DNA of 64,000 nt from CALSMU01 sp965230225 (GCA_965230225.1 CBDDKM010000002.1:62001-126000), one strand, 5' to 3'. Positions 9,901 to 18,865 are shown, counted from the stretch's first letter. The notes: generated from the sequence alone by a model not told the origin. Program-made: numbers and translations.

Positions 9901-12900
9901 TTGGTGCAGTTGCATCATTTAGAATAACATTAAATGAACAGCTATCCAGGTTTCCATTTCCATCATCTCCGATTAACCATACTTGAGTAGTACCTGTAAT
10001 TAAAGTACCTACCGCCGGGTTTTGAGTAACGGTAATGGTTGAACTACAGTTATCTGTTGTAGTTGCTAATCCTGTATAATCTATTAAGGTAAACTCACAG
10101 TTAGCATTCGGATTCTCTGTTTGATCTCCTGCACACGTTACTGATGGCGCAGTAACATCATCTACAATCACTGTTTGTGTTTGAGTAGATGTGTTTCCGT
10201 TTCCATCGTCGTAAGTCCAGTTTACAGTATAAGTTCCCTCTGTATTATAAGTAGTTGGATCAACTGTTGTTGCTGTTACAGTTCCCGCACAGTTATCTGT
10301 TGCAGTTGGAGCAGTAACATTTACGTTACACTCTCCTGTTACATCTGCTAGTGGAGCTACATCTGCTACCGGTACAATTGAATCGATCACTGTTACATCA
10401 GATGTACAAGTTGCAGTATTGCTATTTCCATCTGTTACAGTTAAGGTTATGGTATTAACTCCTAAGTGAGTACAATCGAATGCCGTTTGAGAAGCACTGA
10501 AAGTAAGTCCAGTACAGTTATCTGTACTTCCTCCGTCTAAATCAACTCCATTGATAGTAGCATTTCCTGTTACATCAAGGTAAACATCGAAGTCCTGACA
10601 AACTGCTGTTGGTGCAGTTGCATCATTTAGAATAACATTAAATGAACAGCTATCCAGGTTTCCATTTCCATCATCTCCAATCAACCACACTTGAGTAGTA
10701 CCTGTAATTAAAGTACCTACCGCTGGGTTTTGAGTAACGGTTGGACTAGCCACACAGTTATCTGTGATCGTTACTAATCCTGTATAATCAACTAATACAA
10801 ACTCACAGCTAGCATTTGGATTCTCCGTTTGGTCTCCAGGACATGTTACAACCGGAGCGGTAACATCATCTATAACTACATTTTGAGTTTGAGTTGAAGT
10901 ATTTCCATTTCCATCATCGTATGTCCAGGTAACAACAGTCGTTCCCTGAGTTGAGATTGGCAATGTTGCATCGTTAGTTACTGTAACCGTTCCACCACAG
11001 TTATCTGTTGCAGTTGGGTCGGTTAATGATGTAACTGAACACTCATCTGTAACATCTGATAAAGTGGCTACATCAGGAACTGGTGCAGTAATATCATCGA
11101 TAACTACATTTTGTGTTTGGGTTGAAGTATTTCCATTTCCATCATCATAAGTCCAGGTAACAACTGTAGTTCCCTGAGTTGTGATTGGTAATGTTGCATC
11201 GTTGGTTACTGTTACAGCTCCTCCACAGTTATCTGTTGCAGTTGGATCAGTTAATGATGTAACTGAACACTCATCTGTAACATCTGATAAAGTGGCTACA
11301 TCAGGAACTGGTGCAGTAATGTCATCGATAATTACATTTTGTGTTTGAGTTGAAGTATTTCCAGCTCCATCAGTATAAGTCCATGTAATGGTATAGGTAC
11401 CTTCTCCTGTTAATGTTGTAGGATCAGTTGTAGTTGCTGTGATTGCTCCATCACAATTATCCGTTGCAGTTGGAGCAGTAGCTGTTACTGTACACTCTCC
11501 AGTTAAATCAGAAAGTGAAGCTACATCCGCTACTGGTGCTACTGTATCTGCTACAGTAACAGTTGCTGTACAAGTAGAAGAATTACCTGCTCCATCAGTT
11601 ACAGTTAAAGTAACTGTATTAGCACCAATCTCAGCACAAGTAAATGAGGTAATGTCTGCAGAAAGCGTTACTGCACTACAAGCATCTGTTGATCCGTTAT
11701 CAATATCCGCTGCAGTAATCGTAGCATTTCCTGATCCATCTAAATAAGTTGTAATGTTTTGGCAAGAAGCAGTTGGTGAAATGGTATCCAACACTGTAAC
11801 TGTTGAAGTACAAGTTGCAGTATTTCCTGAACCATCAGTTACAGTTAAGGTAACTGTATTAGCTCCTAATTCAGCACAAGTAAATGAAGTAATATCTGCT
11901 GATAAAGTTACTGCACTACAAGCATCTGTTGATCCGTTATCAATATCGGCTGCTGCAATAGTTACGTTTCCAGATGCATCTAAATATGCATTAATGTTTT
12001 GACAAGTTGCAGTTGGTGAAATGGTATCCAACACTGTAACCGTTGAAGTACAAGTTGCGGTATTTCCTGAGCCATCCGTTACGGTTAATGTAACTGTATT
12101 AGCTCCCACCTCTGCACAGGTAAATGAAGTAATATCTGCAGCAAGTGTTACTGAACTACATGCATCTGTTGACCCATTATCAATATCCGCTGCGGCAATG
12201 GTTGCATTACCAGAAGCATCTAAGTAAACATTGATGTTTTGACAAGAAGCTGTTGGCGCTACGGTATCCAACACTGTAACTGTTGAAGTACAAGTTGAAG
12301 TGTTTGAAGATCCATCAGTCACAGTTAATGTAACTGTATTAGCTCCAATTTCTGAACAGGTAAATGAAGTAATATCTGCCGATAAGGTTACTGAGGTACA
12401 GTTATCAGTTGATCCGTTATCAATATCTCCTGCTGTAATGCTCACATTCCCAGAAGCATCTAAATAAGCTGTCATGTTTTGACATGAAGCAGTTGGTGAA
12501 ACTGTATCTAACACCGTAACTGTAGATGTACAGGTTGCTGTGTTTGAAGATCCATCAGTTACAGTTAAGGTAACTGTATTAGCTCCTAAATCAGAGCAAG
12601 TAAATGAAGTAATATCTGCCGATAAGGTTACTGACGAACAATTATCAGTTGATCCATTATCAATATCTCCTGCTGTTATGGTAGCATTTCCAGAACCGTC
12701 CAAATAAACAGTCATGTTTTGACAAGATGCTGTTGGTGCTACCGTATCAAGTACCGTAACAGTAGAGGTACAAGTAGAAGTGTTTGAAGATCCATCAGTA
12801 ACAGTTAATGTAACTGTATTAGCTCCAATTTCTGAACAAGTAAAAGAGGTAATATCGGCAGATAATGTAACTGATCCACAATTATCCGTAGACCCATTAT

Positions 12901-14947
12901 CAATATCCGCTGCTGTAATTGTTGCATTTCCAGTACCATCTAAATAAACTGTAATGTTCTGACAAGAGGCTGTTGGAGAAGTTGTATCGGCAATAGTTAC
13001 AGTTGAAACACAATTAGCAGTATTTGATCCCGCATCCGTAACTGTAAGAGTAATACTATTAGCTCCAATATCTGAACAAGTAAATGCTGTTTGTGACGCA
13101 GAGTAAGTTAAACTACTACAGTTGTCACTTGATCCATTATCAAGATCAGCTCCTGTTATGGTAGCATTTCCAGAACCATCCAGATATGCTGTAATGTTTT
13201 GACAAACGGCAGTTGGTGTTACAGTATCCAATACAGTAACGGTAGACGTACAAGTTGCAGTATTTGAAGATCCATCTGTTACGGTTAAGGTAACTGTATT
13301 AGCACCTACCTCTGAACAAGTGAAAGAAGTAATGTCTGCAGACAATGTTACTGAACCACAGTTATCCGTTGATCCATTATCTACATCTGCTGCAGTGATA
13401 CTTGCATTTCCAGTTCCGTCCAAATAAACCGTGAGGTTTTGACATGATGCCGTTGGCGCAACAGTATCTAATACAGTAACGGTTGCATTACAGTTATCAC
13501 TATTTCCTGCAGCATCCTCAACTGTTAAGGTTACCGTATTGGCTCCAATTTCTGAGCAAGTAAAAGCTGATGTGTTAATACTGTACGAAGTGATCCCAAC
13601 GTTATCTGTTGAACCTCCATCCACATCTGCAGCGGTAATGGACACATTTCCTGTTCCATCCAAATAAACCGTAATGTTTTGACAAACTGCTGTTGGAGGA
13701 GTTACATCCACAACAGAGAATCTCTGCATGTATATTCCGTAATCATCTCCATCATGAGTAGAACTGGAAAACCTAAGTCCATCTTGCCAAACAACAACAA
13801 TATCATCTTCTGAATAATGGCTAGCAACAGCAGGCAGTTGTTGGTAATCGTTAGTTCTGGTGTTAACCTGAAACTCCGATCCCCACAAAGAACCATCTGT
13901 ATTTAATACTTGTAAGTAAACTCCTGCTTTATCTCCATCCTGATCGAAACTAGTCCAGGTTACCATGTACTTTCCATCGTAATCCACAGACACATCTACG
14001 TTGTCCTGAGTTCCTGCTGTGGTTGAGTTAATAATAAACTCACTTCCAACTGTTGCTCCTGAGCTATTGTACAATTGTCCGTAAATACCAAAATGATCAC
14101 CATCCTGATCCATACTTGACCAACAAACTAAAAAGCTTCCATCACGAGCCATTGCAATTGAAGGCTCTTGTTGGTTACCAGCAGTAGTTGAATTAATTTG
14201 AAACTCACTTCCTATTGCAGAATATGAGTCATCGTATCTTCTACCAAAAATTTCTAATCCGTCAGTACCGTCTCCTTGCCAGACCCAACAGAAATTACCC
14301 GCAGAGTCCATAGCAACATCTGGCAGTCCCTGATATCCAGCAGTAGTTGTATTAACTACTCCTTCAGCAATTTGAGCAATTCCAGAAGAATTGAACGGCT
14401 GAAAACTAACTGCTGCACCATCACCATCTTGTCCATCATCGGTATAACCAACAACGAAACCACCATCATAATCCATAGCAACAACCGGATCCGTTTGTTC
14501 ATCAGCCAACGAATCATTCACTCGGTTTCTTTGAACTAAAGTTCCCGTATTATCGTAAAGAGCAAACCAAACACCATGTCCATCTCCATCTTCCAAATAC
14601 GATTCCCAAACAATTACAAATCCTCCTCCAATGGTAGCTGCAATATCTGGTTTTCTTTGTCCGTAATCGGTGGTATTATTTACCAGGGTTTCCGAACCAA
14701 TTGGTGTCCCAGTGTTATCAAAACGCTGATAATACACCCCGTAATCACTTCCATCGTTAATCAAAGAAGCCCAAACTACGATATAGTTTCCGGCCGAATC
14801 CATAGAAACAGCAGGCTCAATTTGATCATTGGCAGTGGTGGTATTTACCCTCGTTTCGGAACCAGAATAACTAACCTGGGAATAGGTGATACCTCCCAGG
14901 GTCAAAAGAGGCAAGAGCACTAAGACTCTCAATAAAATATTTTTCAT
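6968..14947 (-). CDS. Giant secreted adhesin-like protein: HYR repeats with CHU_C T9SS tail
   Basis: A 2659-residue exported protein. Residues 1-24 are a signal peptide. Residues about 25-410 hold roughly seven repeats of about 55 residues with the pattern Q-x2-P-x-VAMD-x2-G-x2-VVVW followed by QDGDxxGIY, which probably form a beta-propeller. From about 415 to 2550 come hyalin (HYR) type immunoglobulin-like repeats, many of 80 residues, each with a TAxCQN start, an STDNC or STDxC middle and an FTC...TVTLTVTDG...C end, giving about four cysteines per repeat. The last 90 residues are a CHU_C type B sorting domain (TPNGDGQNDTW, YNRWGQKVY, WDGTKDG). Such proteins are surface adhesins in gliding or attached Bacteroidota. 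The DNA is strongly repetitive (see the repeat entries). Confidence 0.9.
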   Translation of the reverse strand: MKNILLRVLVLLPLLTLGGITYSQVSYSGSETRVNTTTANDQIEPAVSMDSAGNYIVVWASLINDGSDYGVYYQRFDNTGTPIGSETLVNNTTDYGQRKPDIAATIGGGFVIVWESYLEDGDGHGVWFALYDNTGTLVQRNRVNDSLADEQTDPVVAMDYDGGFVVGYTDDGQDGDGAAVSFQPFNSSGIAQIAEGVVNTTTAGYQGLPDVAMDSAGNFCWVWQGDGTDGLEIFGRRYDDSYSAIGSEFQINSTTAGNQQEPSIAMARDGSFLVCWSSMDQDGDHFGIYGQLYNSSGATVGSEFIINSTTAGTQDNVDVSVDYDGKYMVTWTSFDQDGDKAGVYLQVLNTDGSLWGSEFQVNTRTNDYQQLPAVASHYSEDDIVVVWQDGLRFSSSTHDGDDYGIYMQRFSVVDVTPPTAVCQNITVYLDGTGNVSITAADVDGGSTDNVGITSYSINTSAFTCSEIGANTVTLTVEDAAGNSDNCNATVTVLDTVAPTASCQNLTVYLDGTGNASITAADVDNGSTDNCGSVTLSADITSFTCSEVGANTVTLTVTDGSSNTATCTSTVTVLDTVTPTAVCQNITAYLDGSGNATITGADLDNGSSDNCSSLTYSASQTAFTCSDIGANSITLTVTDAGSNTANCVSTVTIADTTSPTASCQNITVYLDGTGNATITAADIDNGSTDNCGSVTLSADITSFTCSEIGANTVTLTVTDGSSNTSTCTSTVTVLDTVAPTASCQNMTVYLDGSGNATITAGDIDNGSTDNCSSVTLSADITSFTCSDLGANTVTLTVTDGSSNTATCTSTVTVLDTVSPTASCQNMTAYLDASGNVSITAGDIDNGSTDNCTSVTLSADITSFTCSEIGANTVTLTVTDGSSNTSTCTSTVTVLDTVAPTASCQNINVYLDASGNATIAAADIDNGSTDACSSVTLAADITSFTCAEVGANTVTLTVTDGSGNTATCTSTVTVLDTISPTATCQNINAYLDASGNVTIAAADIDNGSTDACSAVTLSADITSFTCAELGANTVTLTVTDGSGNTATCTSTVTVLDTISPTASCQNITTYLDGSGNATITAADIDNGSTDACSAVTLSADITSFTCAEIGANTVTLTVTDGAGNSSTCTATVTVADTVAPVADVASLSDLTGECTVTATAPTATDNCDGAITATTTDPTTLTGEGTYTITWTYTDGAGNTSTQTQNVIIDDITAPVPDVATLSDVTDECSVTSLTDPTATDNCGGAVTVTNDATLPITTQGTTVVTWTYDDGNGNTSTQTQNVVIDDITAPVPDVATLSDVTDECSVTSLTDPTATDNCGGTVTVTNDATLPISTQGTTVVTWTYDDGNGNTSTQTQNVVIDDVTAPVVTCPGDQTENPNASCEFVLVDYTGLVTITDNCVASPTVTQNPAVGTLITGTTQVWLIGDDGNGNLDSCSFNVILNDATAPTAVCQDFDVYLDVTGNATINGVDLDGGSTDNCTGLTFSASQTAFDCTHLGVNTITLTVTDGNSNTATCTSDVTVIDSIVPVADVAPLADVTGECNVNVTAPTATDNCAGTVTATTVDPTTYNTEGTYTVNWTYDDGNGNTSTQTQTVIVDDVTAPSVTCAGDQTENPNANCEFTLIDYTGLATTTDNCSSTITVTQNPAVGTLITGTTQVWLIGDDGNGNLDSCSFNVILNDATAPTAVCQDIDVYLDVTGNATINGVDLDGGSTDNCTGLTFSASQTAFDCTHLGVNTITLTVTDGNSNTATCTSDVTVIDSIVPVADVAPLADVTGECNVNVTAPTATDNCAGTVTATTVDPTTYNTEGTYTVNWTYDDGNGNTSTQTQTVIVDDVTAPSVTCAGDQTENPNANCEFTLIDYTGLATTTDNCSSTITVTQNPAVGTLITGTTQVWLIGDDGNGNLDSCSFNVILSDAVAPTAVCQDITVYLDGTGNVNINDADLDGGSTDNCSGLTFAASQTAFSCADLGVVSVTLTVIDGNSNSATCTSDVTVMDTLAPVPDVATLADATGECSVTLTAPTATDNCSGAITATTVDPTTYNTQGTYTVTWTYDDGNGNTSTQTQTVIVDDVTPAVVTCPGDQSENPNANCEFTLLDYTGLVTTTDNCSASITVTQSPVAGTVITGNTTIWMIADDGNGNLDSCSFDVTLIDIVPPTVVCQDITVYLDGAGTVSIADTDIDGGSTDNCSGMTYSASQTDFYCFNLGVTNVTLTVTDGAGNSASCVAQVTVMDTISPVPDTATLADVYGECSASVTAPTATDNCSGSITATTTDPLSYSTQGTYTVNWSYDDGNGNVTVQTQTVIVSDTTAPSLACPGDATFDADPGTCGAIVTGLTPTGLSDNCTFPNNLSISYSLTGAMNGAGLGDIDGSNFSAGVTTVTYYVQDEAGNIDSCSFTVTVNDNEIPTIACSGDLTVPFDSVCSYTLPDLSWNAVVTDNCTPVITQSPAIGTLITSTTTITLTATDPSGNTATCSFDVIPGDSTAPVIDCIDTDVVYLDENCEVSLPDYAQILTINDNCDSNPVIVQSPAAGEMFTGVGSMEVWITAQDINGNTDSCLVNLSIEMDDNSGCQQSLIIADLLTPNGDGQNDTWKVKETQYIDGCTVSIYNRWGQKVYETTSYQNEWDGTKDGKNLPDGSYFYVIECDGEVTYKGPVTLMRLSK
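9222..10637 (-). repeat. Tandem 708-bp duplication inside the HYR adhesin (approximate bounds)
   Basis: Two adjacent blocks repeat at an offset of 708 bases (236 codons). The segment beginning acttgagtagtacctg at 9273 recurs at 9981, and the start of a third, diverging copy appears at about 10689. The two full copies are nearly identical by eye, with only scattered single-base differences. Each block encodes three HYR-type domains. Exact ends cannot be fixed because the blocks run into one another. Confidence 0.8.
10862..11420 (-). repeat. Three 228-bp HYR units
   Basis: The stretch aactacattttg at 10874 recurs at 11102 and, with one change, at 11330, an offset of 228 bases (76 codons). These units encode the DDITAPVPDVATLSD type of HYR domain and form a second repeat class between the 708-bp blocks and the 240-bp array. 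Confidence 0.75.
11521..13700 (-). repeat. Nine in-phase 240-bp HYR units
   Basis: Units recur at exactly 240 bases (80 codons). The marker gtaatgttttgacaa or a close variant starts at 11751, 11991, 12231, 12471, 12711, 12951, 13191, 13431 and 13671, with no insertion or deletion between them. Units differ by base substitutions but keep the cysteine pattern. A strict period over 2.2 kb suggests structural constraint on domain length or ongoing gene conversion. Confidence 0.85.
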
Positions 14948-15052
14948 GGTGTTGAATTAAACAATCTCAAACAAACTCATTTTTCAAGAAGGGCCAATTT
15001 TAGTGAGCTTTGGATCGATTTCAGCTCGCAAAAGACTTCTTCTCCAAGAAAT

Positions 15053-15060
15053 CAAAGATA
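15053..15060 (-). promoter_or_regulatory. Candidate -7 box (TATCTTTG) for the HYR adhesin operon
   Basis: Read on the minus strand this is TATCTTTG, an exact match to the Bacteroidota -7 consensus TAnnTTTG. It lies about 105 bases upstream of the adhesin start. No TTTG -33 element is found at the usual distance, so this is a candidate only. Confidence 0.35.
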
Positions 15061-15163
15061 AATAAAAGAAATACAATTCCTAGGGTTAACAATTTTTTAA
15101 TGTGGGGCATTAAATTTCCTATCGTTTAGGAAATGAAAACGTTTGCAAAAAACGAGTCAAAAT

Positions 15164-17677
15164 TTACCCATTTTGGAAAAATTTGGAAATTGCCTCGGGA
15201 GACTGACCAGAATTAATCGCATTTCGAATTCTGTTTACAAAATCATCCTCTGGCCATCGATTTAAAAAACCATTTACATACTTAGATAAACCTTCAATAT
15301 CTCCTGCCATTGCGGCTGTGTGCATGGCCATTCTGTATGCTTTATTGGCATTGGGCCATTCACATTCCACCAATTTTTTAGAATGAGAATTAGCACCCAC
15401 AAAATCGCCTAACATAAATTTATTTATCAGCTGGTGATAAGGAATTTCACAATCTTTTTCAGCATGTTTCGCTGCTTCATCATAGTAAACCAAAGAAGAA
15501 TCGAAAAACTTGTTTTCGTAATAGAATTTTCCAATTTTCACATTTAGCAGAGCGTAATATTCACTTGTACCCTGCAAGGTATCCTTGACACCTTTCGCCA
15601 CCATTCTTAGGCTATCATTGGTTAATTTATTTTGATTTACAAAAGTGGCTAAGTTGACAAAATCGACGTTTTGAACTGAAGTATCCGAAACTACTGAGAG
15701 TTGATTATCCGTTCGTGGTACACCTCCAAAATAAACACTTGCATCCTCTCCGTTTACCAATGCCGCCTGCACTTTGGTTATGAAAGGTTCTTCAGGATAA
15801 ATCTCCAGTAATTCATTGCAAAGTTTCAAAGCTAACTCGTCTTCTCCGCTAGTAAGAGCAACATGTATGTAAGCTTCGTAAGCTTGTATTTGCGTCGGAA
15901 ATTGACACAACACAACCTGATCTCCATGTGCCAGAGCTTCTTGATACTTCCCCACTTTGTAGTAAGCATCAATTAAGAAGAAATGGTTCTTACAGATATT
16001 ATCATAATATCGATCCGATAGCTCAAAATACTTTAGGGCAATTCCCGGGTTAATGGAGTCCGTAGTATAATAGAGTCCCGTTTGGTGTAAAAGTTCTGCA
16101 TATTCAAGATCTTCACCCTCAACCGCATAAGGTTCTAACTCCTCAATTACCTTTAACAATCTGTTATGCCTAACCTTTTCGTTTTCTTCCAGTTTTATCC
16201 CCTCCAAAATAGAAGAACTGGACCCGATCCAATAGGTCTGAAACTCCCACATCCCTTGATACTCTAACTTTCCAGAAAGGGCAGATGGAACAGCATTTGT
16301 AACAAATATCATGATACTCAATAACGAAAACGACAATACGCCTCCTGTAAGCTCTTTGGGCAGTTTTTCTCCTTCAATTTGTTGTATCAATAAAAGTACA
16401 AATACCAATAAAGGAATGGCTGGCATCGAGAACAAATCCCAATCGTTAGGCATGCTCAGCAATGGGTTCATTATGAAGAAAAATCCAAAGTAAATAATCA
16501 AGGTGTACCCGGTAACTAGCAGCAAAGGTTGATTCCAATTAATTCTTTTTCGATAAATAATCACAATACAAACCAGAATAAACAATCCAGCTGCTGACCA
16601 AAGAAACATTTGATTTAAATAGTCAAAAAAATGAGCAGGACTGATTAAGCTATAACGATCTAAAGGTGCTTCCTCGGAAGAAACAAACGGGAGAAATACC
16701 ACCTCGGCAAGGTCATCCTGAGTATAACTTCTTTGCCCTTTAAACCCTCCCATAACGACATAAAGAGCTCCTCCAATTATAACTATGGGAGCCATAATAA
16801 ACTTCAAACTATTTTTCAAGGTGAAAAAGCTCGATGTTTTTTCGCTCGTTTTCCAATAAATAAATGTCAGTATCAAAGAAGGTGCAAGGAGGTAGATGGT
16901 AACGTGAAATTTTAGCACCAGGAAAAACAATGGCACTAATATGAAAAGGTACTTCGTCTTTTTCGTCTGGAAGAACTGAATTAACACATAAAAGTAAGCA
17001 GCCATTCCTGCCAATACCGGCGCATAAACCTCGTAGTGACCAAAGAAATTTTGCAAAAAAGGAGCAGTGACCCCTAAGATAACAGCAATGGTTTTCCAGC
17101 CGTCTTTCTTGACCAATAAACTGACAATTCCCAACCAAAAAAACACGAATACTCCACCACAAATCGCATCCCAAACCCTAAAAACTTGCTGTGCAGAAAC
17201 ATCCAGTAAATAGGAAAATAACGCCACTAATGACAAATTAGTTCCTGTACCAATTTTTGGATCGGTATAGTCAAAGCTATACAAAGGAGCCAGCCCTTCC
17301 CAGGTAATATCCTTTATTATCTGGTTTTCCGATTCGAAAAGAAATGCTGCATCCCCATAAATATCATAGTAAATTGGAAACAAATAGAACAACACGCACA
17401 TAACCAGAGCCGCTGCTAATTTCACCTGCCACCTATTTAAGTTTGACAATGGTTTAAGCGCTGTTTCGTACAATGGCTTCCCCTCATTACGAGGATAAAA
17501 AAACATTAGAAAACCAATGCAAATAAATACTAAAGGAATGAGTATTGTTGGCAAAAAATACAGATGATTCATCCCCCAAAAAGCCTTTGGAAAGATCAAA
17601 GCAATCACGAATAAAAACAGGAAGATGATTCCTATATCTCGTATTTTTTTTGAGTCAGTATTTAGTGGCTTATCCAT
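15164..17677 (-). CDS. Multi-pass membrane protein with TPR-like C-terminus (GT-C-like paralogue 1)
   Basis: An 837-residue protein, the largest of three paralogues (others at 20813 and 24870). Residues about 15-470 contain a dozen or so membrane spans. Shared family marks are an IYGDA acidic loop near residue 110, FGHYEVYAP near 210, EEAPLDRY near 335 and NPLLSMPNDWDLFSMPAIP near 405. Residues about 500-837 are helical repeats resembling TPRs. The overall plan, an acidic residue in the first outer loop of a polytopic domain plus soluble repeats, resembles GT-C glycosyltransferases, but no family-defining catalytic motif is certain. Its role is therefore not assigned; a membrane sugar transferase is the best guess. 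Confidence 0.6.
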   Translation of the reverse strand: MDKPLNTDSKKIRDIGIIFLFLFVIALIFPKAFWGMNHLYFLPTILIPLVFICIGFLMFFYPRNEGKPLYETALKPLSNLNRWQVKLAAALVMCVLFYLFPIYYDIYGDAAFLFESENQIIKDITWEGLAPLYSFDYTDPKIGTGTNLSLVALFSYLLDVSAQQVFRVWDAICGGVFVFFWLGIVSLLVKKDGWKTIAVILGVTAPFLQNFFGHYEVYAPVLAGMAAYFYVLIQFFQTKKTKYLFILVPLFFLVLKFHVTIYLLAPSLILTFIYWKTSEKTSSFFTLKNSLKFIMAPIVIIGGALYVVMGGFKGQRSYTQDDLAEVVFLPFVSSEEAPLDRYSLISPAHFFDYLNQMFLWSAAGLFILVCIVIIYRKRINWNQPLLLVTGYTLIIYFGFFFIMNPLLSMPNDWDLFSMPAIPLLVFVLLLIQQIEGEKLPKELTGGVLSFSLLSIMIFVTNAVPSALSGKLEYQGMWEFQTYWIGSSSSILEGIKLEENEKVRHNRLLKVIEELEPYAVEGEDLEYAELLHQTGLYYTTDSINPGIALKYFELSDRYYDNICKNHFFLIDAYYKVGKYQEALAHGDQVVLCQFPTQIQAYEAYIHVALTSGEDELALKLCNELLEIYPEEPFITKVQAALVNGEDASVYFGGVPRTDNQLSVVSDTSVQNVDFVNLATFVNQNKLTNDSLRMVAKGVKDTLQGTSEYYALLNVKIGKFYYENKFFDSSLVYYDEAAKHAEKDCEIPYHQLINKFMLGDFVGANSHSKKLVECEWPNANKAYRMAMHTAAMAGDIEGLSKYVNGFLNRWPEDDFVNRIRNAINSGQSPEAISKFFQNG

Positions 17678-17719
17678 AGGTCTGATTGGGATCAGAAAGG
17701 GGTTAAAAGTATGAAATGA

Positions 17720-18733
17720 TTAGGAATCTGATAAATTATTTTTTTGACCTGACATTTCTGAGAATATCCCTTTGATGGAAACTACGTTAAGCGGAAATTC
17801 TACAAAGACATGCAGAACACTTAAAAATAGCACTAAGATGAATCCCGTTTTAAAATCATACCAATAAAAGAAAACCGATGCCGCCCAAAATGCAGCAATG
17901 ACTGAGATTTTCTTCCAATTGAGTTGCTTGTGCCAACCAATAACACTGGTCTTTGTAAACCAATTGAGGTAATGATAAATATAAGCGAAGGCCACAAACA
18001 TTTGTATTTTCAAATCACCAACTTCGTAAAAGAAAAAACCAGTTCCATCAGAGCTACCTACCAATCCGGCAAGATTGGCATTAAGTACGTGAAATTTGTT
18101 TTCAATAAACACAGATTTTATTGAATCCTGAAACTCATATTGGGAACTATCCAATGGTATCATCTGTAAAATAAATGGCACTAATATCATTAAAGCTACA
18201 TTCAAATAACCCACCTTACTTTTTACCTTCATGGTTCCGTACAACATAAATAATAGCGTAAACAGATAAACATGAATGATTGTCGGCAAAAACACTCCAA
18301 CCCACTGATTATAGAAAGCATTATCCCTTAGAAACACAACCGTTAGAGCAAATACAACTAACATTATTATACCAACATTTCTTTTCCCCGTTAAGACAAA
18401 TCCAATTGCAAGACCAAGGGCCCCAATCGTAACTCCATTTATCCACGGTTGATATTCTTTGGCAACGTGCTCCATTCCAGAAAGAAATGGCAACTGAAGC
18501 AGATACGGCAATATGAATACTAAAGTCAATCCTATCGCCCACCACTTAAAGCCATGTTCTTCCTTTAAGTAATACTTCTTTTCATCTAACCAATTGATCT
18601 CTGTTAAATAATGTAAAGGTCCCAATATAACGTAGCCATATAGAAAGGTTTTGAAAGGCAAAAAATAGGCTAAAATCAATGAAACAATGATTAGAAAAAA
18701 ATTTAAAACATCTAGCCTCTGTATGGTCTTCAT
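17720..18733 (-). CDS. Polytopic membrane protein with conserved-looking histidines, function unknown
   Basis: A 337-residue protein with about eight or nine hydrophobic segments and little soluble sequence. Histidines sit in or beside membrane segments: GPLHYLTEI (near 40), TIIHVYLF (near 155), YIYHYLNWF (near 255) and LSVLHVFVEF (near 305). This spacing recalls membrane metalloenzymes such as Brp/Blh-type carotenoid oxygenases, but the known motifs of that family are not evident, so I do not assign it. I use the ATG at 18733 (MKTIQRL); an in-frame TTG at 18748 would add only five residues. The gene lies 42 bases before the paralogue at 15164 on the same strand and is likely co-transcribed with it. 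Confidence 0.65.
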   Translation of the reverse strand: MKTIQRLDVLNFFLIIVSLILAYFLPFKTFLYGYVILGPLHYLTEINWLDEKKYYLKEEHGFKWWAIGLTLVFILPYLLQLPFLSGMEHVAKEYQPWINGVTIGALGLAIGFVLTGKRNVGIIMLVVFALTVVFLRDNAFYNQWVGVFLPTIIHVYLFTLLFMLYGTMKVKSKVGYLNVALMILVPFILQMIPLDSSQYEFQDSIKSVFIENKFHVLNANLAGLVGSSDGTGFFFYEVGDLKIQMFVAFAYIYHYLNWFTKTSVIGWHKQLNWKKISVIAAFWAASVFFYWYDFKTGFILVLFLSVLHVFVEFPLNVVSIKGIFSEMSGQKNNLSDS

Positions 18734-18776
18734 AATTACGTTAATCAATGAAATGTATGCTCAAATTCGCATAAGT

Positions 18777-18784
18777 CAAAGCTA
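18777..18784 (-). promoter_or_regulatory. Candidate -7 box (TAGCTTTG) for the 18733-17720 gene
   Basis: On the minus strand the bases read TAGCTTTG, matching TAnnTTTG, about 45 bases before the ATG at 18733. It faces away from the candidate box at 18858 for the divergent gene. No clear -33 element accompanies it. Confidence 0.35.
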
Positions 18785-18857
18785 CGGAAATCATAAGGCC
18801 GTATGTTAATTCTTAATTATTTATTTTCGTCAAAATGAATTAAGTCAGAAATTAATT

Positions 18858-18865
18858 TATATTTG
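18858..18865 (+). promoter_or_regulatory. Candidate -7 box (TATATTTG) for the S74-tail surface protein
   Basis: TATATTTG fits the Bacteroidota -7 consensus and stands 36 bases upstream of the ATG at 18902, leaving a leader of roughly 25-30 bases. A -33 TTTG at normal spacing is not seen. Confidence 0.4.

Noticed and set aside
8705..12227. Plus-strand open frames inside the HYR adhesin (8705-8911, 8829-9074, 11439-11747, 11754-12002, 12021-12227)
   Set aside because: They are antisense reflections of the repeat array, recur with the same 240-base period and have low-complexity valine/threonine translations. The minus-strand frame is continuous and has recognised domains.
11521..13700. Regular repeats that could suggest a CRISPR array
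   Set aside because: The period is 240 bases, with no short identical repeat/unique spacer pattern, and the whole region is coding with conserved protein domains.
16809..17174. 121-residue minus-strand frame inside paralogue 1
   Set aside because: It lies in another frame of a conserved membrane domain; the translation is cysteine/tryptophan-rich noise.
18734..18748. TTG start (MINVIM) for the polytopic protein
   Set aside because: An ATG five codons later is available, and the candidate -7 box spacing suits either. The extra residues have no role.
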